A stretch of 64,000 nt of DNA from Panulirus ornatus (taxonomy: Eukaryota; Arthropoda; Malacostraca; Decapoda; Palinuridae), in NCBI RefSeq assembly GCF_036320965.1, contig NC_092234.1, positions 36,493,703 to 36,557,702 on the forward strand. The letters are read 5' to 3'. Shown one piece after another: positions 1 to 11,436 of the stretch. Position numbers and translations under genes: made by a program. The notes under the pieces were generated by a model. The model was not told the DNA's origin. It ran no database searches and was given only the letters and a program-made list of their open reading frames with translations. Within the stretch, counting starts at the first letter, position 1; each line of letters opens with the position of its first letter.

Positions 1-90
1 CGGTGTGGTCAGCTGGGGTCACAACTTCAACGGTAGGTGTGGTCAGCTGGGGTCACAACTTCAACGGTAGGTGTGGTCAGCTGGGGTCAC
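1..90. repeat. 34-bp minisatellite, type A
   Basis: About 2.6 head-to-tail copies of a 34-bp unit beginning GGTGTGGTCAGCTGGGGTCA; units start at 2, 36 and 70. The third copy changes into the type B unit after the shared GGTCAC at 85-90. The array runs off the left edge of the window. No coding sense is seen. Confidence 0.9.
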
Positions 91-1046
91 TGGTACTGAC
101 GGAAGTCCTGGTTCTCCAGGTCACTGGTACTGACGGAAGTCCTGATTCTCCAGGTCACTGGTACTGACGGAAGTCCTGGTCCTCCAGATCACTGGTACTG
201 ATGGAAGTCCTGGTTCTCCAGGTCACTGGTACTGACGGAAGTCCTGGTTCTCCAGGTCACTGGTACTGACGGAAGTCCTGGTTCTCCAGGCCACAGGTAC
301 TGACGGAAGTCCCGGTTCTCCAAGTCACTTTGTACTGACGGAAGTCCTGGTTCTCTAGGTCACTGGTACTGACGGAAGTCCTGGTTCTCCAGGTCACTGG
401 TACTGACGGAAGTCCAGGTTCTCCAGGCCACAGGTACTGACGGAAGTCCCGGTTCTCCAGGTCACTGGTACTGACGGAAGTCCCGGTTCTCCAGATCACT
501 GGTACTGACGGAAGTCCTGGTTCTCCAGGTCACTGGTACTGACGGAAGTCCAGGTTCTCCAGGCCACAGGTACTGACGGAAGTCCCGGTTCTCCAGGTCA
601 CTGGTACTGACGGAAGTCCTGGTCCTCCAGATCACTGGTACTGACGGAAATCCTGGTTCTCCAGGTCACTGGTACTGACGGAAATCCTGGTTCTCCAGGT
701 CACTGGTACTGACGGAAATCCTGGTTCTCCAGGTCACTGATACTGACGGAATCCCGGTTCTCCAGGTCACTGGTACTGACGGAAGTCCTGGTTCTCCAGG
801 CCACTGGTACTGACGGAAGTCCTGGTTCTCCAGGCCACTGGTACTGACGGAAGTCCCGGTTCTCCAGGTCACTGGTACTGACGGAAGTCCCGGTTCTCCA
901 GGCCACTGGTACTGACGGAAGTCCTGGTTCTCCAGGTCACTGGTACTGACGGAAGTCCTGGTTCTCCAGGTCACTGGTACTGACGGAAGTCCTGGTTCTC
1001 CAGGTCACTGGTACTGACGGAAGTCCTGGTTCTCCAGGTCACAGGT
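85..1046. repeat. 34-bp minisatellite, type B (about 28 copies)
   Basis: Tandem 34-bp unit beginning GGTCACTGGTACTGACGG, with point variants (tcctgg/tcccgg, ggtcac/ggccac) and rare 1-bp indels. Because 34 is not divisible by 3, open frames through the array cycle through all three frames (34-residue period), so the 80-102 residue open frames here are repeat artefacts. The last copies end near 1046, just before a (GA)n tract. Confidence 0.95.
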
Positions 1047-1081
1047 AAAGGTATATAGCTGGTGTATCTCTCCCAGATCAT

Positions 1082-1085
<4 letters not shown>

Positions 1086-1156
<71 letters not shown>
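1086..1156. repeat. (GA)n microsatellite
   Basis: Perfect GA dinucleotide tract of about 70 bp. Confidence 0.98.
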
Positions 1157-1160
<4 letters not shown>

Positions 1161-1316
1161 GCTCAGGTCGAGCTGTTGACCTGCAGGTGGGTTGGGCGTG
1201 CCATGGCACATGTCCTCCCCCATCGTGTGATTCATATTTGTGTGTTATGGGGACAAAATTTGCATTCGTTTCGTAGCGTCTCTTAACATTTCATATATAT
1301 GTACCTGTCTTCCCTT

Positions 1317-1389
1317 ACACACACCCACACCCACACACACCCACCCACACACACACAGCCACACACACACACACACACCCACACACACA

Positions 1390-1420
<31 letters not shown>

Positions 1421-1461
1421 CCACACACACACACCCACACACACACCCACACACACACACA
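1317..1461. repeat. Imperfect (CA)n / CACACCC tract
   Basis: CA-rich tract interrupted by regularly placed ACCCAC variants. It is cytosine/adenine only on the plus strand for about 145 bp. Confidence 0.95.
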
Positions 1462-1521
1462 TTGTTAAACTGCCGTGTTAACTGCTGTTGGTCGGAGATG
1501 GTGATGAGTTCAGCGAACCTT

Positions 1522-1523
<2 letters not shown>

Positions 1524-1574
<51 letters not shown>
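1524..1574. repeat. (GT)n microsatellite
   Basis: Perfect GT tract of about 50 bp, 60 bp after the CA-rich tract and of opposite strand sense, so the pair could fold back. Confidence 0.98.
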
Positions 1575-1576
<2 letters not shown>

Positions 1577-1954
1577 CACACCCATGGTATAACCCGTGTC
1601 TCCTCCCCCCTTACACACACAATGTGTAGCGTCCCTCCGGCGATGAACCGAGCCAGCGTCACAATAAGCCAAAATTGTATACACTTCTGAATTTCCACTT
1701 CATAAAGAATGACGTCAACATCGGGGTCCAGGTGGTGGCCTGTGTTCGTTCGTAGTTCTGGTCTCTCGAAAAAGGTAGATATATTTGTTGCTTTCTCTGT
1801 CTTTTGAAAGGTGTATTATCTACTAATGGATATGATGCTTTACGATGTTCGTTACGGTGTAAACACATCATTGTAGATGATGCCATGACGTCTGTGTTTT
1901 CCAGCGTTTGTCGTGGTTGGCACCCATCTTCCCTAGCGGCCATCTTGGGTTGGA

Positions 1955-2185
1955 GAGGTGTGAGAAGAGAGATGGTCAGGGAAAGGGGTATGGTGAATAG
2001 AGAACAGGTGGTGAAAGCCTTGCGTAAAAGGTAGTGTGGCAAAGCGGCTGGAATGGATGGTATTGCAGTTCAATTTCATAAGAAGAGGGGTTATTGTGTT
2101 GTTGAGTGGTTAGGTTTAGTGCTTCAGTGAATGTATGAATCATGGTGAGGACTGGCGAAATACATGTATAGTTAGAACTACAAGG
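1955..2185 (+). pseudogene. LINE-A fragment: start of reverse transcriptase
   Basis: Decayed piece of the LINE family that fills 37.7-51 kb. Conceptual translation gives MVNREQVVKALRKR, then a stop, then WQSGWNGWYCS in shifted frames. The DNA aligns by eye with the copy at 46,990-47,210 (…gtgaatagagaacaggtggtgaaagcc… against …gtaaacagagaagaggtagtaaaagct…), and continues through the segment for the linker and first RT blocks (…aatcatggtgaggactggcgaaat…). In-frame stops and small indels make it dead. Both ends are abrupt; no tail or target duplication is visible, and the left boundary is approximate. Confidence 0.75.
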
Positions 2186-4090
2186 GTGACTCTACAACGG
2201 GGATAGAGGCTTCCCACATCAGACCATAGACTCAACATGGCTGACCCCTGACAGATGCATTTCATTAAGAATCATCAGGCCAGAGCCACAACCCTATTCC
2301 TCCCTATGAAAATAGAATAAAATAAACAAATAGAAAAATAGATAAGTAGATATGATGAAAAACTAAATCAGCTCCAGGCAAAAGTGAAATAAACACGTCA
2401 GCATGCTAACTCTTCGTGCCCTTCACACTCCTTCCTCAACACCTACACACAGAGCTACGCTGAGTACAGCTTACTTTCCCTGAAGTGTCAGAGATCATGG
2501 CAGCAATGACACCCAGAACCAGGTAATGCCACACTCAAGCAAGCATTACCGATCCAGTGGCGTCCAAGATGCACCAGGGAAAGCCCCTCAGGGAATGATT
2601 AACCTCACATCGAGAGGACACATCTAGAAGACAACCGCTTCTATCATCGAACTCGATATGGTCCCCGCAGAGGGTGGTGCACCACCTCTACCACTGATAT
2701 TGCGCCAGAAAAATAGATAATTCTCAGAGGACAAGTGTCACTGAACCCCACAATTGTACGAAGAGACATAAACAAAGCCGTTGATATAGAGTGGACCTCA
2801 GATCTACTGTAAGACATCACATAAGAACTAATGTAAAACTTTCTTCACCAGCCCGCTGTGGAAATCATCCCGCGTATATCCCTCCACAGTCTGATCAGGT
2901 ACTAACACCTTCCGTGGTGGCACACACTGCACCTGGTGAAGGCTATCATTATCCTCCCCAGCCAGACTCAGTCCTCAGCGCCTACACAAACCATATCCAG
3001 GAGCTCAACACCTGAACCAACATGGAACACACTTGGATCCCACGAAAACCTCGAAGCACTAAGAGAGGCTCCAGCCATCCAACACAGTACACAATGAACC
3101 ATCCTCACCGTAGCTTGGACTTTCACCAAGTGATCAAGTAGCTACATTACCACATACATCCCCGCAGTTTGCTGGGGTACTGTACATAAACAGGGCACCA
3201 AGAACACGTCTCCAGCCTACTCCATCCAGAACAACCTCAGCTGATCATCAGCAGTGCAAACAGTGGTCAAGACTGCACTACTCAAGACGAGGACGGCTCA
3301 CAGACAAACTCATGAAGAAGTTCCAAATAAAAGACCACAAAATATATGAGCTCAACGAAGAACTGGAAAGGTGTACAACACGATCGTCCAACTGACGCGG
3401 CGGATTACACGGGCCTGGAGGAGCAGGGGTAAGAGCGGCGCTGTGCTCCGGAAGGTGTCTCCCGCCTCACAGCACCCACCACCACCCACAAAAGTCATCT
3501 CACAGGTGATGAAAACCTAGGTCAAGTTTTGCTATCATACCGTAATGAAAGTTCTTTTCTTAGAACGATTAGGGTGGCCCACGATGACAAGGTTAAAATG
3601 TTCGGTGATGGGAAAATTCAACTACACCCACAGGGGATCCCATGGTTTATTTATTGTGATATAAATGATGAGATAATACGAGTAGTGTGATCCCAGATAA
3701 TAAACTAGATAACCTTAGTTCCTTCATCAGTGAGCTACAAGGAACATCACTATGTAAACTTTCATCTGTCAGCTCGTGCCTACACTGCTGCCCCAGGATA
3801 TGCCAGCTTAAGTGGTCGACGTTAATGAACTTGTAGCGACTCTAACTCCGTGCTGATGATAACTAAGAGTGACGCTTCCTTCATACTAGGCACGAGGGAA
3901 AGGGGACGACATGTATTATGATAAGCAGGGGGATGATACATCCGGCTCCATTCCCAAACACTTGGTGTCGATCATGGGTTGGTGTCATGCGGCTGCTGAA
4001 CTCTTACGCACTGTCCTCATTATATTCTGTGCTCCAATGGCGAGTAAGTAAGGAAAAAGAGCAGAGTTAGAAGCAGTGACAACGTCATGA
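2186..4090. other. No gene recognised
   Basis: About 1.9 kb of non-repetitive sequence. Open frames are short (74 codons at most, at 2791-3015), with no domain I recognise and no convincing splice structure. A short lysine/glutamate-rich open stretch near 3310-3370 may be a retroelement remnant, but I cannot assign it. Confidence 0.5.
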
Positions 4091-4256
4091 CACGCGTCCA
4101 GACCCAGCCCGCGCCACGACACGGGTACATACACCACAGTGGACACGCGGCCAGACCCAGCCCGCGCCACGACACGGGTACATACACCACAGTGAACACG
4201 CGGCCAGACCCAACCCGCGCCACGACACGGGTACATACACCACAGTGGGCACGCAG
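4091..4256. repeat. 53-bp tandem repeat, 3 copies
   Basis: Units start at the CACGCG motif at 4091, 4144 and 4197; a partial fourth starts at 4250. Each carries CCCGCGCCACGACACGGGTA. The 127- and 79-residue minus-strand open frames and the 100-residue plus-strand frame are translations of this repeat. Confidence 0.93.
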
Positions 4257-4635
4257 CACGCATGACCCCTCGCTCCACAGTCATTATGCTGTCATGATAA
4301 ATCTTACTCACGTCAATATACCAGAAGGAGGCGTGGATGTTCATACCTGTGGTGAAGCTAGCCACCACCAGCCAACATTTCAGGTTTAGCCACCAATCAT
4401 AATATGAATCCTGTGAAGAGGTCGGCCACTGAGGACAGCTGGCGAGGAAGGTAAGGTTGACGAACCAACAGGACGAATAAAAAGGGATTTACCTGACCCT
4501 CGAGCACACAGTCCAGCGCCTCCTCAGTAACCTGGACGAAGTTAAGCTAATACGTAATGATGTAACTGTGCGAGACTTGGTGGCTTCCTCACACTCTTGA
4601 TCCTCATAAACACATTGCTCATTTTCGTAGTGGTG
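4257..4635. other. No gene recognised
   Basis: Non-repetitive sequence between the 53-bp array and the first recognisable endonuclease-like codons of LINE-C. It may be the eroded 5' part of that element. Confidence 0.4.
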
Positions 4636-5035
4636 AAGGTAGAGCAAGAGGTGGTGGTGTGCGTGTGTGCTCCACTATAAGAGATAATCTTAAGGTTAAA
4701 CTTGTAAACACAAATACTTTACATCCAACGGGTACTGAAGACATGTGGGTAACTGTTCAATACCGAAGTATGATCATCGTCTGCATATATCGTCACCCAA
4801 GATAATTTGAAGGACGTCCACCAACAGGAAAACTGTAAAGTTAAAAATATCAATTATGATCTGAAGTTTACTCCACTCACTAAACCCAACAGAATCTTTT
4901 TCGAGCTCGTTTTCTTTGCTGGATGTGTCGTTGTTACAAATAAACGGAGACGACAAATCACTTTGATGATGTCGTTCCATGCTCGACTGCAGACCACGAC
5001 CTCATCATCATCATCACAGTCACGATGAATGTATC

Positions 5036-5235
5036 AAAACCCAGACGCCAAGCGATGACCCAGACGTCAAGCGGTGACCCAGACGACAAGCGGTGACCCA
5101 GACGCCAAGCGGTGACCCAGACTCTGCCAAGCGGTAACCCAGACGCCAAGCGGTGACCCAGACGCCAAGCGGTGACCTAGACGCCAAGCGGTAACCTAGA
5201 CTCTACCAAGCGGTAACCCAGACTCTGCCAAGCGG
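5036..5235. repeat. 19-bp minisatellite inside LINE-C
   Basis: About ten copies of a 19-bp unit, CCCAGACGCCAAGCGGTGA, with some units lengthened by a CTCTGC or CTCTAC insertion. It interrupts the decayed LINE between endonuclease-like and RT-like parts. Confidence 0.93.
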
Positions 5236-6251
5236 TAACTCAAACACGTCGTCATCTGTGGAATGACAGTAGTAATGTTCTCTGTGATGTGTAAGAGAAT
5301 CATTTTGAATGGAATAGTCAACACCGACAACGTTGATTCTCAGGACAGAAATTTCAACCAGAAGCTTTCGTAAATGTCTTGAGTCATGGTCTGTTTCCCA
5401 CAATTGTGAGGAGGTGACACATTCCCTGGACGAACAGTGAAGTACGTGCACCAATGAATGAAAGATATAGACTTAAACACGATAGGCTAAACACTGCTTT
5501 CCTACAGCAATACAGACATGCTAAAAAAGCGTGTGGAAAAGATGTTGTTCACTGCTAAAATTGACTACGTGAAGAAGCAACGTGAGGGATGCAGAGGAAA
5601 CACTGCCAGCGAATGGAAACGTACCCGTGAATGAACTCCTGATAAGAAGACCAGAGAAAATAGTGCTATACTTGATGACGTGGCTCAGCAAGTAGCTGAC
5701 CTTAAGAGCTTATCTGTAAGTGTAGCATTACTCACATTAAGTCCTCCTGATGTAGACACAGTAAATACGCACAGTAAAACATGAGGGAGATACCAACTCA
5801 TAAGGTTCAGACAACATCCCAGTAAGACTCCTCAAAGATTCTCTGCCAGCGACCTCCTCATACCTCCTCACCTGTATTATCAACACTTCAATAACGTGTC
5901 TTTCCTTCATTATGGAGACGTGCTGTGGTTGTGCCCATTTTCAAAGGCGGGGATTAGGAAAACGCTCGTAATCACCGACCTATTTCGTTGTTGTCTAATG
6001 TATCTGTAAGAAAATTTGTCGCCAACCAATTCAACTTCTGCTTGGAATCAAATCTTCTTCCTAGTACCCAACATGGATTCCCGCCTAACTTGTCTACAGA
6101 CACAGCATCATTAAAAGTCATCAATAACGAGGAAATTTCTTTTTTCTAATTCTCTGCGACCTTTCTAAAGCCTTTGACAATGCGAGTCATCACATACGTC
6201 TGAATAGATGATCTCGGGTAAAAAACTGAATCGCTCTGGTTCGCGAGCTAT

Positions 6252-6575
6252 TTGGAAAACAGAAGACAATCAGTCCGGCTTGGCAGCACAGTCTCGTATA
6301 CGATTCTACATCAGAAATCACTCATGGGGATACCACAGGGTTCAGTGCTTGGTCCGCTGCTGTTCAATATTTATGTCAACGATATGTCAGAACACAACAT
6401 GGATTGCTTGCACTCGTACAGTATACTGACGACACCCAGATCCTACACACTGGCTCTAATGATACATAAACCAATTGGTTCGCAAGGCAGAACGAACTTT
6501 GATACGAAAAGTTATCTTCGACAAAATGGACTTCTTTTCAATGTAGAGAAAACGGTGCTTTGGAAGACGATATAA
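6252..6575 (+). pseudogene. LINE-C reverse transcriptase core fragment
   Basis: The longest open remnant (107 codons) of LINE-C. Residues 1-25 match the finger/palm region upstream of block B, and residues 26-45 are the B block GIPQGSVLGPLLFNIYVNDM, diagnostic of non-LTR reverse transcriptases. The catalytic block C lies at 6422-6433 as YTDD in a different frame (Ala to Thr), so a frameshift separates B from C. The later residues (NGLLFNVEKT) match the usual LLLNVEKT segment after block C. The protein would copy element RNA at a nicked chromosomal site; this copy cannot be functional. Confidence 0.85.
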
Positions 6576-7158
6576 CGTATCATGAATACCTAACGACATT
6601 TGTATATGTTTTGATTGTAGCTACAACATCCCTAGTCAGAGTTTTAAGAACCTTAGACTTTATATCGACTGTTATACGAAGTGTGCTTCACACGTCGATG
6701 AAATGAACAAAGAAGTCTGTGGAAGACTGATGTACTTCAACCGCATCAGGAATGAATCTATTAATACTACACGCATCAGGGTCAATTAATCCTGGGTTCT
6801 TGGCACAATTATTGTGTAGAGATATATGGGGAGCGACGAGCAAAACTCTACGGCAACGAGTCCAGAAACGCTAGAAATTTGCTGCTCAAGTTGCAGCTGG
6901 CAATATAAACAATCACGTAACTTTTATATCACAAGAAGATGAATGGTTACGAATTGTGCAAACTATATGACCTGGGTTCGATGATTTATGGTACAGTAAC
7001 AGGACACCTGCCAACCTGGCTCATAACATGACACACTGGAGAAAATATACATAACGTTAACGTCCGTCAACGACAGCAGCTGTGTGTCTCATGGTTCACC
7101 TCTCTCATCACTTCAGAATCGTTCAAGGTGACGCTACCTAAATTCTGGAACGAACTAC

Positions 7159-7161
<3 letters not shown>

Positions 7162-7204
<43 letters not shown>
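7162..7204. repeat. (GT)n in LINE-C C-terminus
   Basis: Perfect GT tract starting directly after the NELPL codons of LINE-C, so it expanded within the retrotransposon relic. Confidence 0.97.
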
Positions 7205-7205
<1 letters not shown>

Positions 7206-7435
7206 ATTAATACTTCGAAAAGATGAATTTTCATCAAAATCTTCTTTAAAAAGTATCGTCTCCAGGGTGTGCAGAGTTTAAGCTTGGCGATAATTTACGT
7301 TCTTTAACTCTGTTGGTCAAATATTGACATTATCTTAAAGAACATGTTTGAAGAGCATCTCGTTGTATATGTTGATCTAGCATCTCGGACCTTCTCCATC
7401 ATTCCTCCGGCTCGATTGTGTTATCACAAATTCCT

Positions 7436-7438
<3 letters not shown>

Positions 7439-7492
<54 letters not shown>
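7439..7492. repeat. (GT)n microsatellite
   Basis: Perfect GT tract of about 54 bp followed by a T-run. Confidence 0.98.
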
Positions 7493-7496
<4 letters not shown>

Positions 7497-7614
7497 TTTT
7501 TTAAACTGAATCAACATTGTAATGATGGAAATAATATTCTTAATTTTGAATACGTACATCATTATCTTCACGGAATACCTTCCCTCGACCAACCACATCT
7601 TTCTCCCCAACCAT

Positions 7615-7722
<108 letters not shown>

Positions 7723-7910
7723 TAAGTACAAGGTCCAGGTGTGTACGTTCTGTCCGGGTAAGGATACAAGTGTACACCTTCGGATGGAGTGGTATTCAGC
7801 CCCTCGCAGCTTCGTGTAATAGAGGCTTTTGTGGCTTCTGACCACAGCATAATGTGGCAGGTGAGGGTCTGGTTTATGGCCACAGGTGTTGGCCAGGCGT
7901 ACCTCGGGGA

Positions 7911-7914
<4 letters not shown>

Positions 7915-7943
<29 letters not shown>
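7915..7943. repeat. (GT)n microsatellite
   Basis: Perfect GT tract of about 29 bp. Confidence 0.97.
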
Positions 7944-7944
<1 letters not shown>

Positions 7945-8227
7945 CACAAGTCTAGCTACCTCAGCACCCCACGGGGTACACAGACATACCCTCACGACTT
8001 GGCCCACCAACATGAAAGACAAAGTAACATTCGCAAAGATGTTACATAGAGAAGGACCATTATGTAACGGGTGTATGAATGGTGATGGCATAGCAGGGAA
8101 GGAGAAAGTACTGATGGCAAAGACCCCGGAAATGTACGGCACTGTAATGGCTGTGTCACACAGGTGGAGGGGACGTGTTTATAACAAAAGGCCATAGACC
8201 TGATCCAGAGGACGTACGTGATGGGCT

Positions 8228-9755
8228 ATGATGTGGTGTGGTTGTTGGTGGCGGTGTGATGTGGTGTGGTTGTTGGTGGTGTGATGTGGTGTGGTTGTTG
8301 GTAGTGTGATGTGGTGTGGTTGTTGGTAGTGTGATGTGGTGTGGTTGTTGGTGGTGCTATGATGTGGTGTGGTTGTTGGTGGTGTGATGTGGTGTAGTTG
8401 TTAGTGGCGTGATGTGGTGTAGTTGTTAGTGGCGTGATGTGGTGTGGTTGTTGGTGGTGTGATGTGGTGTGGTTGTTGGTGGTGTGATGTGGTGTGGTTG
8501 TTGGTGGTGGTGTGATGTGGTGTGGTTGTTGGTGGTGTGATGTGGTGTGGTTGTTGGTGGTGGTGTGATGTGGTGTGGTTGTTGGTGGTGTGATGTGGTG
8601 TGGTTGTTGGTGGTGTGATGTGGTGTGGTTGTTGGTGGTGTGATGTGGTGTAGTTGTTGGTGGCGTGATGTGGTGTAGTTGTTAGTGGCGTGATGTGGTG
8701 TGGTTGTTGGTGTGATGTGGTGTGGTTGTTGTTGGTGTAATGTGGTGTGGTTGTTGGTGGTGTGATGTGGTGTGGTTGTTGGTATTGTGATGTGGTGTGG
8801 TTGTTGGTGGCGTGATGTGGTGTGGTTGTTGGTGGTGTGATGTGATGTGGTTGTTGGTGGTGTGATGTGGTGTGGTTGTTGGTGGCGTGATGTGGTGTGG
8901 TTGTTGGTGGTGTGATGTGGTGTGGTTGTTGGTGGCGTGATGTGATGTGGTTGTTGGTGGTGTGATGTGATGTGGTTGTTGGTGGTGTGATGTGGTGTGG
9001 TTGTTGGTGGCGTGATGTGGTGTGGTTGTTGGTGGTGTGATGTGGTGTGGTTGTTGGTGGTGTGATGTGATGTGGTTGTTGGTGGCGTGATGTGATGTGG
9101 TTGTTGGTGGTGTGATGTGATGTGGTTGTTGGTGGTGTGATGTGGTGTGGTTGTTGGTGGTGTGATGTGGTGTGGTTGTTGGTGGTGTGATGTGGTGTGG
9201 TTGTTGGTGGTGTGATGTGGTGTGGTTGTTGGTGGTGTGATGTGGTGTGGTTGTTGGTGGTGTGATGTGGTGTGGTTGTTGGTGGTGTGATGTGGTGTGG
9301 TTGTTGGTGGTGTGATGTGGTGTGGTTGTTGGTGGTGTGATGTGGTGTGGTTGTTGGTATTGTGATGTTGTGTGGTTGTTGGTGGTGTGATGTGGTGTGG
9401 TTGTTGGTGGTGTGATGTGGTGTGGTTGTTGGTGGTGTGATGTGGTGTGGTTGTTGGTATTGTGATGTTGTGTGGTTGTTGGTGGTGTGATGTGGTGTGG
9501 TTGTTGGTGGTGTGATGTGGTGTGGTTGTTGGTGGTATGATGTGGTTGTTGGTGGTGTGATGTGGTTGTTGGTATTGTGATGTGGTGTGGTTGTTGGTGG
9601 TGTGATGTGGTGTGGTTGTTGGTGGTGTGATGTGGTGTGGTTGTTGGTGGTGTGATGTGGTGTGGTTGTTGGTGGTGCGATGTTGTGTGGTTGTTGGTGG
9701 TGTGATGTGGTGTGGTTGTTGGTGGTGTGATGTGGTGTGGTTGTAGGTTGTGTGG
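8228..9755. repeat. 25-bp G/T-rich minisatellite (about 60 copies)
   Basis: Tandem unit TGTGATGTGGTGTGGTTGTT plus GGTGG. Variants include units shortened by one block (9540-9570), lengthened by a GGT triplet (about 8505-8560) and GGC for GGT. The plus strand has almost no cytosine over 1.5 kb. The minus strand is open for 452 codons (9784 to 8426), giving a Thr/His/Pro/Asn/Gln repeat of 25 residues (75 bp, three units). I read that as a by-product of a repeat lacking TTA/CTA/TCA triplets, not as a gene. Confidence 0.95.
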
Positions 9756-10085
9756 TATGGTTCGATATGGTATTTTGTTGTCATGTTGCGGTGTTTTGTT
9801 GTGTGGTGTGGTGTGGTGTGGGTGTTGGTGGTCGTGTTTGTTTGTTGGTGTGTAGTGGTTAGGTTACTGGTGGTGTGGTGCCTCGTGCTGTGGTATGGTC
9901 TAGTGTTCTACTGTTAAGTATGGTGTGGTGTCATGTGGTTCGGTATGGGATGGTGACTTGTATGTGGTGTGGGATGGTGTAGTGTGATGTCATGTGATGT
10001 GGTGTGGTGTGCCGTGGTGTAGCGTGGTTTGGTGTGGGATGGTGTAGTGTGATGTCATGTGATGTGGTGGGGTGTGCCGTGGTGT
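9756..10085. repeat. Degenerate GTGGT-rich extension of the 25-bp array
   Basis: Irregular GTGGTGTGG sequence continuing the composition of the array with eroded periodicity. A longer duplicated block (GTGTGGGATGGTGTAGTGTG) occurs at about 9966 and 10033. Confidence 0.8.
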
Positions 10086-10263
10086 ATCTCCATATGCTTG
10101 CTCAAGTCGTATATACGTTGTAGAACTTCACAAAACCCTTACAGACAATGTTCCTGAAGGCAGTTATGACAGTGAAAAAATACAGTGACGTGTTCATTCT
10201 GATGTCAATTCCAAGTTCCCTTTCACTGTAGGACACTGTAAGTCATTTACCCCGAGAAGGATA

Positions 10264-10990
10264 TTCACGATTTGCTTAAACCTCTCCTTATCTTCCTGGC
10301 TCTGCGTTATATGGGGTTAGATTCCATCAGGCGTCCGTCAGACCACAGCAGCTGCATCTCCTCGAGGTCTCTCAACACTTCATCACACCCGTGTTACATG
10401 GCAGATACATATCCATGTGTGAGCGCATCTCGTTCGGTGAACAGCATTGGTCGTAACAGTGAGCCTTGAGGGACTCCCATCTATCACCTCCTAACCTCAG
10501 CTTAAGGACGGTTTCCTTGACCTGTGGCTTCTGTTCCCTTCCAGTCAGGCAGGTGGCAGGTCATCGGATCAGTTCTTCTGTGACACCTGCTTGGATGTCG
10601 TGCTTCATCATCAGTATGGCGGACAGTATGAAACCCCGTCTATCTATCCCTCTCTCCTCCAAGACTGTTGCTTACTCTGCCACAGAAATCCAGTAGACTC
10701 GTCAAGCTACGTGTCATCTGACCATTTTCTCTGGTATCTTGCAGGTCATGTTCGGTAGCCACATTAACAAACAGTTCAACGTTATCTTATTTCTTTTTAC
10801 ATTGGTTCCACAGTGGTCCTCCGTAATGGGCTATTTACCCACTAAAGAATCTTCACACCTCACCAGTGGTATGACATGGGTCCTCAGCACAAACAGTGCT
10901 CTGGGTTTCTTTAAATTTCTTTTTTTAATGGCACCTTCTCCTTCCCTATCTGGAGTAATGCTACCTACAACTCCATCATAGTCAGTTTCT
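10264..10990 (-). pseudogene. LINE relic: reverse transcriptase, minus strand
   Basis: On the minus strand, 10477-10460 encodes GVPQGS within GVPQGSLLRPMLF, the block B signature of LINE reverse transcriptases. Further along the same strand, 10378-10320 reads LRDLEEMQLLWSDGRLMESN, matching the usual LQRDLDxLxxWSxxWLMxFN segment that follows block C. Upstream (about 10700-10760) a weak CKIPEKMVR matches the KxxEKxxR helix. The YxDD block itself is lost and there are several stops and frameshifts. It resembles the CR1/Jockey-like group more than LINE-A. Confidence 0.75.
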
Positions 10991-10998
10991 GACTTTCA

Positions 10999-11153
10999 CT
11001 ATCCCCAGCCCTACGAGTCCAGCCACCCTCTATCCCCAGCCCTACGAGTCCAGCCACCCTCTATCCCCAGCCCTACGAGTCCAGCCACCCTCTATCCCCA
11101 GCCCTACGAGTCCAGCCACCCTCTATCCCCAGCCCTACGAGTACAGCCACCCT
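10999..11153. repeat. 31-bp tandem repeat, 5 copies
   Basis: Unit beginning TATCCCCAGCCCTACGAGTC, starting at 11000, 11031, 11062, 11093 and 11124; nearly identical copies. Confidence 0.95.
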
Positions 11154-11428
11154 CAGTGAGTCTTACACCAGCACAACAGATCGTCAGAGTTGAGTCTATC
11201 ATTCAGAAAACTTACAAACAGTGTAAGTCATGAGTCCGCCGTCCTCAGCCTACTAGTGGCACGTCAGGGCGAGGTGTGACAGTGTGGCAATAATTCTGTT
11301 GTACTGTGATCAAAAATAGCAACCGTATCAAGGACGATGGCCAACAGGTGCATTTTTCCTCATCTGTGAAGCAGGATGTTATGAGACAGGATAAGTTATG
11401 AGACACGTCAAGCAATGAGGTACGTAAA

Positions 11429-11436
11429 GTTGGTCA
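11429..11436. repeat. Left target-site duplication GTTGGTCA
   Basis: Eight-bp direct repeat immediately outside the left inverted arm of the foldback element; the identical octamer is at 12307-12314. Confidence 0.6.

Larger units (their letters stand above)
4636..7310 (+). pseudogene. LINE-C: decayed non-LTR retrotransposon
   Basis: Conceptual translation across frames recovers the order expected for a Jockey/CR1-like LINE. First comes an endonuclease-like GGGVCVCSTIRDNLKVKLV followed by an IYRHP motif (about 4650-4800). Then NHRPISLLSNVS and QHGFPPNLSTDTASLK (RT blocks, about 5970-6115), KPLTM from a degraded LSKAFD block (about 6165), GIPQGSVLGPLLFNIYVND (6327-6380) and YTDD (6422-6433). 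A C-terminal domain follows (VKNLRLYIDCYTKC… and FWNELPL, about 6640-7160). A 19-bp array interrupts it at 5036-5235 and a (GT)n at 7162-7204 lies inside the C-terminal codons. Multiple frameshifts and stops make it inactive. The motifs match known LINE families; the exact clade is inference. Confidence 0.85.

Noticed and set aside
257..1235. 68-102 codon frames across the 34-bp array
   Set aside because: 34 bp cycles through all frames; they contain no unique sequence.
1317..1461. Telomere-like CACACCC repeats
   Set aside because: Irregular CA/CCC mixture; arthropod telomeres are typically TTAGG repeats, which are not seen here.
8426..9784. 452-codon minus-strand open frame (Thr/His/Pro-rich)
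   Set aside because: It is the translation of a 25-bp minisatellite through all three frames; the repeat simply lacks stop triplets. No unique coding sequence on either side.
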